Of a stretch of 64,000 nucleotides of DNA, positions 59,431-64,000 are shown piece by piece. The notes beneath the pieces are model-generated. The model was not told the DNA's origin, did no database searches, and worked only from the letters and a program-made list of their open reading frames with translations. Position 1 is the stretch's first letter. Every line of letters starts with the position of its first letter. A program made the position numbers and the translations under genes. Source of the stretch: Persicaria tinctoria (Eukaryota > Streptophyta > Magnoliopsida > Caryophyllales > Polygonaceae). Location: positions 81,496,350-81,560,349 of the forward strand of contig JBANSL010000006.1 of NCBI GenBank assembly GCA_037127255.1, in the 5' to 3' direction.

Positions 59431-60885
59431 AGTGAAGTGTGTGATAGACATTTGGTTTCATAGTGATCATAATTAATTCAAGCTATATCATATCCCATCT
59501 GTACTCAGGATATGGTTCCTAAGGGTGCTTGTCGCCCACTTCTTATGTTATTCAATCCTTCAGGATTATCCGTGTCATAATAACAGTAGTGTCGTCAAAT
59601 TTTTAGCCCCTCTAAAATATTCTAATTAATAATCGCATTCGGGTTTAAATTCATACCATTAAAGGTCAATGAGTATAAATCTGAAGAAGTCTCAGTTTTC
59701 GAGCCGTCACTTGCTAGTTCTCGCGAACTAACCGTCCTTTGTTAATTTGGACGGCTAGGGGTTCATTGTCTTCATACAATACCCCAGTCTCCAGTTCGCA
59801 GGTTAAGGTCGAGTCTCCGAAGAGAAGTTTAAGAAGAGTAAGAAGACATTTGATTTTCAAGATTTAATTATTTAAAGTTGTTAGAAAATATTGTATAAAG
59901 AGTTAAGTGTTTATTTTTACCAAGTCTTCCGCTGTAATATGTTTTAGTGTATTGAATATTGTAATTTGAATTATACGTTTAAAAAAAATATTTATTGTAT
60001 TTTAAGACTTCCGCTATTTATATTTAATTTTATTATCATCTTGTTTATGGGAGCATGGTAGCATGTCCCTATAAGCCTAAGGTGGTTACGAAGACATTAA
60101 AGTCCGAGTAATCACTGGCGCTAGAATATTCCCTCGTTTACAGAAGGGGGTGTTACAGGATCACTCCAAGGCCTTTGGTAATCGAGCAATATCAATTCCC
60201 TAAACAATTAGAAACAAAGGTACAACTCCCTACTCCTATGCCGCGGGCGATTGATTTAAACACAATTGTCAATATCCCACACACTAAATTGAAGCTTTCG
60301 CGGGATCGGTTGATTGTGTTTGCTACTTAGATTCAATGAGTTCGCAAGAAGCAATCAAACCCTAGCAAGAGAGCAAATTCCGTCAAGGTAGCTAATCAAG
60401 AGGGATTACATGCAATCAAACAATATAAGAACAAAGATATTGAATCAAGCAATGATAGAATAACATAGAAATCAAGTCTCAAAAATCATCTAACTATGTA
60501 TCTTAATAGCAGATGAAACACAAGAGGTTTAGTTCCTCATACCAAAGTGAATAAACGTTCTTCCTCTGAATCTCTCCATTGTTCAGTTGCTCTCATTCTT
60601 CCGCTCTTCACCTCTACTTCTGTGCTTAACCTCTCTTCACTTGTCTTATTGTCTTGGTACTGCTTTTCTCCAACTTCTAACTTATCACACTCATCCCCAA
60701 CAAAGCCATAGCCACACTTTCCCGAGCGTCGGAATACAAATGTGCAATTAAGCTCAAAAAGCACGTAGATTCCACACTCGAGAGCCAAATACTAACAATG
60801 CAATTTACTAGATAATTAATGCAATATCTACACCTAAATTCTATAAAAACCCACCTATAATGCCTACCTAAAATATGCATTATCA

Positions 60886-62273
60886 AACTCCCTCACACTT
60901 AAGCTTCGCTAGTCCTCGAGCGAATAATAAAGAGCAACCTATACCTACGAGTTCATCATTCATGCAATAGCCTCAATCAAAAGCAAATCAATTTGAAAAG
61001 AGCACACGATCAAGTGAATAAACATCATAGCATGCATTTAGCGATCAAAGCCCATAAGTATAAATCATCCAACCTTACAAGGAATATGTGTTCCACTGAT
61101 GCTCTCATGTGTTTAGGCTTTCAAGTTCAACTCTCAACTCAATACAAAATGCACTAAGCTCGTAGAATTTGAAAATAATATCACAAAATCTCCACCGAAA
61201 TGCCATCACTTGCGGAAAACAATAAAAACAATAAGCAATTTGGCTCTAGAATTTCTCTCTGCTCTCTTCTTTTCTTTTAAGCATACTTTTTCCCCTAGAT
61301 GAATTTTATCGTCCCTAGGTCTAAGCTTCTTGATTCTTCTCTCTAATTTTTTTTTGTTTCTTGATTTCTTTCTTTCGGCTTTGGTATCTTTTGACACCTC
61401 AACTTACTTGAATAAATTCCACTTGAACATCTTTTAATGCGAGTTGCAAACATGAGTGACATGAATGAACCCAGTTAATCAAATATCAAGCTTACTTTCA
61501 TAGCGGATAGCTTTTGACATTGTTTAACGTGAATTATACCCATGGGTGTAATGTATAGATCCAGTTACAGAGTATCTTAACCACTGCCACTTTATTTCAG
61601 TCAAATCTCAACAAGCAACTAAAGCCAAATGTTAAACATAAAAACTTAAACTCTGCAAGCAACAAACATGTGAGTCAGTCTTGATAATAGATAATGAAGT
61701 CAATATCAAGAGGTAGGAGCATAAGGAGAGTAACTCACACATATAAGCAAAAGGAATTTTTAAATGATTCCAATAAGGCTAAAACATTGTCACAAAGGTC
61801 ATGTTTTTGTAGGATTTCAATCGTACTCAAGCTCAATCATACATGCTCAATTACATCACTAATCATGCTCCGTAAGAAAACCATTTTAAAGTAATAAGGC
61901 TAAGCACTTCAAACTCATCGTAGGATTTACAAGTTCATGCCATAAGAAAATATAGAGTTTTGCTAACCAAGGTGGGTGTTTAGATAATAAAATATATGCA
62001 ATGCATGATATTTTTCAATTTTTCAATTTTCAATGATTTCTTTCATTTTTCCTTTTTAATATCAAATAATAATCATAAACATGATCCAGGATTTTGAAAC
62101 ATAAAACTACCAAACACAAACTGAAATATGAAACTAAAATTTAAACATGTCTAACTAACTATAAATAAATAAATCTCCTCCCCCACACTTAAAGATTACA
62201 TTGTCCTCAATGCCTAAACATAAAGATAACTACATTAATGAAAACTAGAGTGTAAGGAGGAGGGTGATACAAC
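60886..62273 (-). other. Athila-2 3' non-coding region
   Basis: Between the extra ORF and the LTR. It carries the TTGAGGACAATG landmark near 62199-62210 and an A/T-rich interior with no ORF of note. This matches the corresponding part of the element at 34033 (36550-37978) in layout. Confidence 0.65.
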
Positions 62274-62485
62274 TCACCGGGGCAGCGGCTGGAAAAGGGT
62301 AGTACTGCTAGAATTGCTGGACATAATAATCAAAGCTGGTCTGAAGACCGAAGAGTGCACACGCATGCTCCTCCTGTATCTGGTAGAGATCTGCATGAGA
62401 CTGACGCCACTCAGCTGCATAGTCGTCCTAATGTTGGCGGAGGTCCTGGTGGTATTGTCTAAACCCCGCACCCTGAGCAATCTAT
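62274..62485 (-). pseudogene. Athila-2 extra-ORF C-terminus, fused to RNase H by deletion
   Basis: In one minus frame (with two stops) the sequence is Gln/His-rich and helical: FRQYHQDLRQH, then DDYAAEWRQSHADLYQIQEE and FGLQTSFDYYVQQF, ending YYPFPAAAP. This is how the Athila extra ORF ends in my memory, with a Gln-rich coil and a Pro-rich tail. Directly upstream, at about 62485, comes the RNase H segment ending RWILLL, so the integrase and most of this ORF are deleted. Confidence 0.6.
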
Positions 62486-63327
62486 CAGGAGTAAAATCCA
62501 TCTAATTATCTTAGGCTTGGCATCATTCTTTGTCATCAAGTATCGGAGTGATGCATGATCGCTATAAACTACCACTTTTTCACCCAACAAGTGAGTACGA
62601 AATTTCTCAAGAGCTAGCACTACGACTAGCAACTCCTTCTCTGTAGTGGTGTAATTTCTCTGGGCCGAATTCAACATCATAGAAGCATAATATATCACAT
62701 GAGAAGCTTTGTCAACCTTCTGTCCCAAAATAGCTCCAATGGCATAATCACTAGCATACACATTAGCTCAAAGGCCAGGGTCCAAACTGGAGCCTAGATA
62801 ATGGGTGTTGAAGTCAACTGGTGTCTCAACTCGTGAAATGCTTTCTTGCAACTCTCATCAAACAGAAAGAAAAAATCCTTTTAAATAAGCTCACGTAAAT
62901 GTGAGGTTATCTTAAAAAAGTTTTTTATAAACCTACGATATAATCCTACATGGTCTAGAAAAGAACGAATTTGACGCACATTAGTGGGGTAGGGCAAAGA
63001 TTGAATAAGATCAATCTTTGCTTTATCTACCTCAATTCCTTTTTTGGACACAATGTGGCCAAGGACAATTCCCTGCTCAACCATAAAATAACTTCAGAGT
63101 TTAAACTGAAATTAGTCTCAACACATCTTTTCAGCACTAAGGACAAATGATGTAAACAAGAATCAAAATCATTTCCATGCAAAGTAAAATCATCCATAAA
63201 GAATTCAATGAAATGCACAACATACTCAGAGAATATACTCATCGTGCACATCTGGAAAGTGTCAGGTGCATTACATAATCCAAAAGGCATTCTATTGTAA
63301 GCAAAAGTGCCAAAATGACATGTAAAA
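62486..63327 (-). pseudogene. Athila-2 pol fragment (RT and RNase H)
   Basis: Three overlapping minus frames in different registers: RT palm (GTFAYNRMPFGLCNAPDTF, then the catalytic FMDDF in VVHFIEFFMDDFTLHG), connection (GIVLGHIVSKKGIEVDKAKI and RSFLDHVGLYRRFIKNF), and RNase H (SDYAIGAILGQ, YASMMLNSAQRNYTTTEKEL, VVYSDHASLRYL). The family, Athila, is supported by similarity to 15595-17551 and by the landmark 3' of it. At least two frameshifts make it dead, and the RT N-terminus is cut by the LTR at 63328. Confidence 0.85.
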
Positions 63328-63671
63328 TGTAAAGACCGGATATATTTTAATATCATTTTATTATTATTTAATTAAATATATTATTATTTGTAAAAGTGGG
63401 AGGAAACTCGTCCTTGACCGCAAGTCCGATTTTAAAGTCATTCCGGCATCGTTTTAAATATTGGATTTTGACGGATTTTAATTCCGCCATTGAGCTCTGA
63501 ATTTGGATAAATTTAATTGAATTCCAGAAATGGTTTATAATTCGATTCAAATTGTCTAGTGTCTGGATTTCATTTTAGTGAGTGGAATTGAAGTCGAGTG
63601 TCGGGATTTAAGTTGGTATTGTGGGGGGCATTCCTCAAATTGGAATTCCATTCCTTTTTTTCTTTACTCTC

Positions 63672-63748
<77 letters not shown>

Positions 63749-64000
63749 CAGACGGCAGTACGTTGAGGAGAATGGTAACTCACATCTCATTGCCTTTTGC
63801 CTTATCTTCACTCACCCCTCCTCATATATGATTAATCTCCCAACCATTTTTTACATCCACCAACACTCCCTCATCTGCCTCACTCTCTCTCCACCCATTC
63901 CACCAAAAACCCATCAAAGGAGCCCTATCTCCTTCTCATTTCATTCCCTTCAAGAATCCCAGAGATGCCCCCCCCCCAAAACCTTCTTTCTTTCCAAAAT
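63328..64000 (+). mobile_element. LTR of another retroelement, start only
   Basis: It begins TGTAAAGACCGG exactly where the Athila-2 RT reading ends (the codons before it read FTCHFGTFAY on the minus strand). The start resembles the TGTAAAGGCTCGG of the LARD LTRs, and the next 60 bases are AT-rich as in Tekay-type LTRs. It runs off the window, so the class and its partner LTR cannot be checked. Confidence 0.6.
63675..63745. repeat. (CT)35 microsatellite
   Basis: Uninterrupted CT repeat of about 71 bp within the partial LTR, followed by a C/T-rich leader. It gives Leu/Ser repeat frames that are not genes. Confidence 0.95.

Larger units (their letters stand above)
56719..60157. mobile_element. 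Solo-LTR-like insertion (3439 bp) in the Athila-2 LTR
   Basis: It starts TGAAATACCC and ends GGGGGTGTTACA, the TG...CA form. A perfect 5-bp target duplication GGATC lies at 56714-56718 and 60158-60162. It has no primer site, polypurine tract or coding region, so a solo LTR formed by LTR-LTR recombination is most likely. The reverse reading (TGTAACACCCC) is typical of chromovirus LTRs. It contains a promoter-like TATAAAA, a GC-rich leader (57720-58100) and a minisatellite. The 137- and 92-codon frames near 57700-58137 lie in the leader and are not conserved genes. Confidence 0.85.
56544..60885 (-). repeat. 3' LTR of Athila-2, split by an insertion
   Basis: The two parts, 60158-60885 and 56544-56718, join across one GGATC to about 0.9 kb. 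The outer end (CA at 56544 on the minus strand) is a best guess because the flanking duplication lies outside the window. Confidence 0.6.
56544..63327 (-). mobile_element. Athila-2: Ty3 retrotransposon remnant with interrupted LTR and pol
   Basis: The 3' LTR starts at 60885 (minus) with TGATAATGC, preceded by the polypurine-like TTAAGTGTGAGGGAGTT, as in the element at 34033. Further upstream (62173-62212) lies the Athila landmark TTGAGGACAATG with TTTAAGTGTGGGGGAGGAG, then the extra-ORF C-terminus and pol. A 3.4 kb insertion splits the LTR (56719-60157), and another LTR splits the RT at 63328. The 5' LTR is outside the window. Confidence 0.85.

Overview
The window looks like nuclear DNA of a flowering plant, most likely a eudicot. 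It is AT-rich and is a dense nest of plant transposable elements: Athila-type Ty3 retrotransposons, large LTR retrotransposon derivatives with an initiator-Met primer site, CACTA elements, hAT and Stowaway miniature elements, and a hAT transposase remnant. No intact host gene was found. Nearly every reading frame over 60 codons is a by-product of low stop density or a fragment of a dead element. The species cannot be named from the sequence.

Layout. 1-10588: a non-coding large retrotransposon derivative (LARD-1, plus strand). It has 3.16 kb LTRs, a Met-tRNA primer site and a G-rich internal region with no ORF; its 5' LTR carries a 2 kb foreign insert rich in TCGA palindromes. 10589-13875: a PIF/Harbinger-like ORF1 fragment, small palindromes, a duplicated exon-like unit and the right end of a CACTA element. 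13876-17551: a minus-strand Athila remnant (extra ORF plus pol) broken by LARD-2 (17552-22398), a truncated reverse copy of the same LARD family. 22399-29702: a long inverted-repeat element with arms of about 0.7 kb. It holds two tRNA-like sequences and a 4.6 kb CACTA element, which in turn holds a hAT miniature element. 29703-34032: intergenic sequence with a Stowaway element, a hAT element and weak repeats.

34033-39229: an Athila-type derivative, complete at both ends, that keeps only a gag fragment. 39044-45910: a 3.4 kb tandem duplication that took in the last 0.19 kb of that element's LTR, a minus-strand exon and the 5' exons of a decayed Ptta/En/Spm-type transposase gene. The 3' exons of that gene run to 46805. 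47030-47439: a diverged LARD-family LTR end. 48371-53123: a second CACTA element carrying fragments of an NLR-type leucine-rich-repeat gene and an ERLIN (SPFH-family) gene. 53124-56543: an exon-like but unidentified stretch and a hAT transposase pseudogene. 56544-63327: a second Athila remnant on the minus strand, its LTR split by a 3.4 kb solo-LTR-like insertion with a GGATC target duplication and its RT domain cut by another LTR that runs off the window end.

Order of events inferred from nesting: Athila-1 is older than LARD-2, which is older than or cut by the inverted-repeat element, which is older than CACTA-1, which is older than its hAT passenger. Separately, the Athila-type derivative inserted before the tandem duplication that copied its LTR end. 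The most unusual items are the gene-carrying CACTA-2, the non-coding LARD family with repeated polypurine-tract copies, the TCGA palindrome arrays beside a reverse promoter, the inverted-repeat element with paired tRNA-like sequences, and the (A/C)CGCCCGCGGCC motif clusters. All identifications rest on reading the sequence and recalled family features; no database search was possible.
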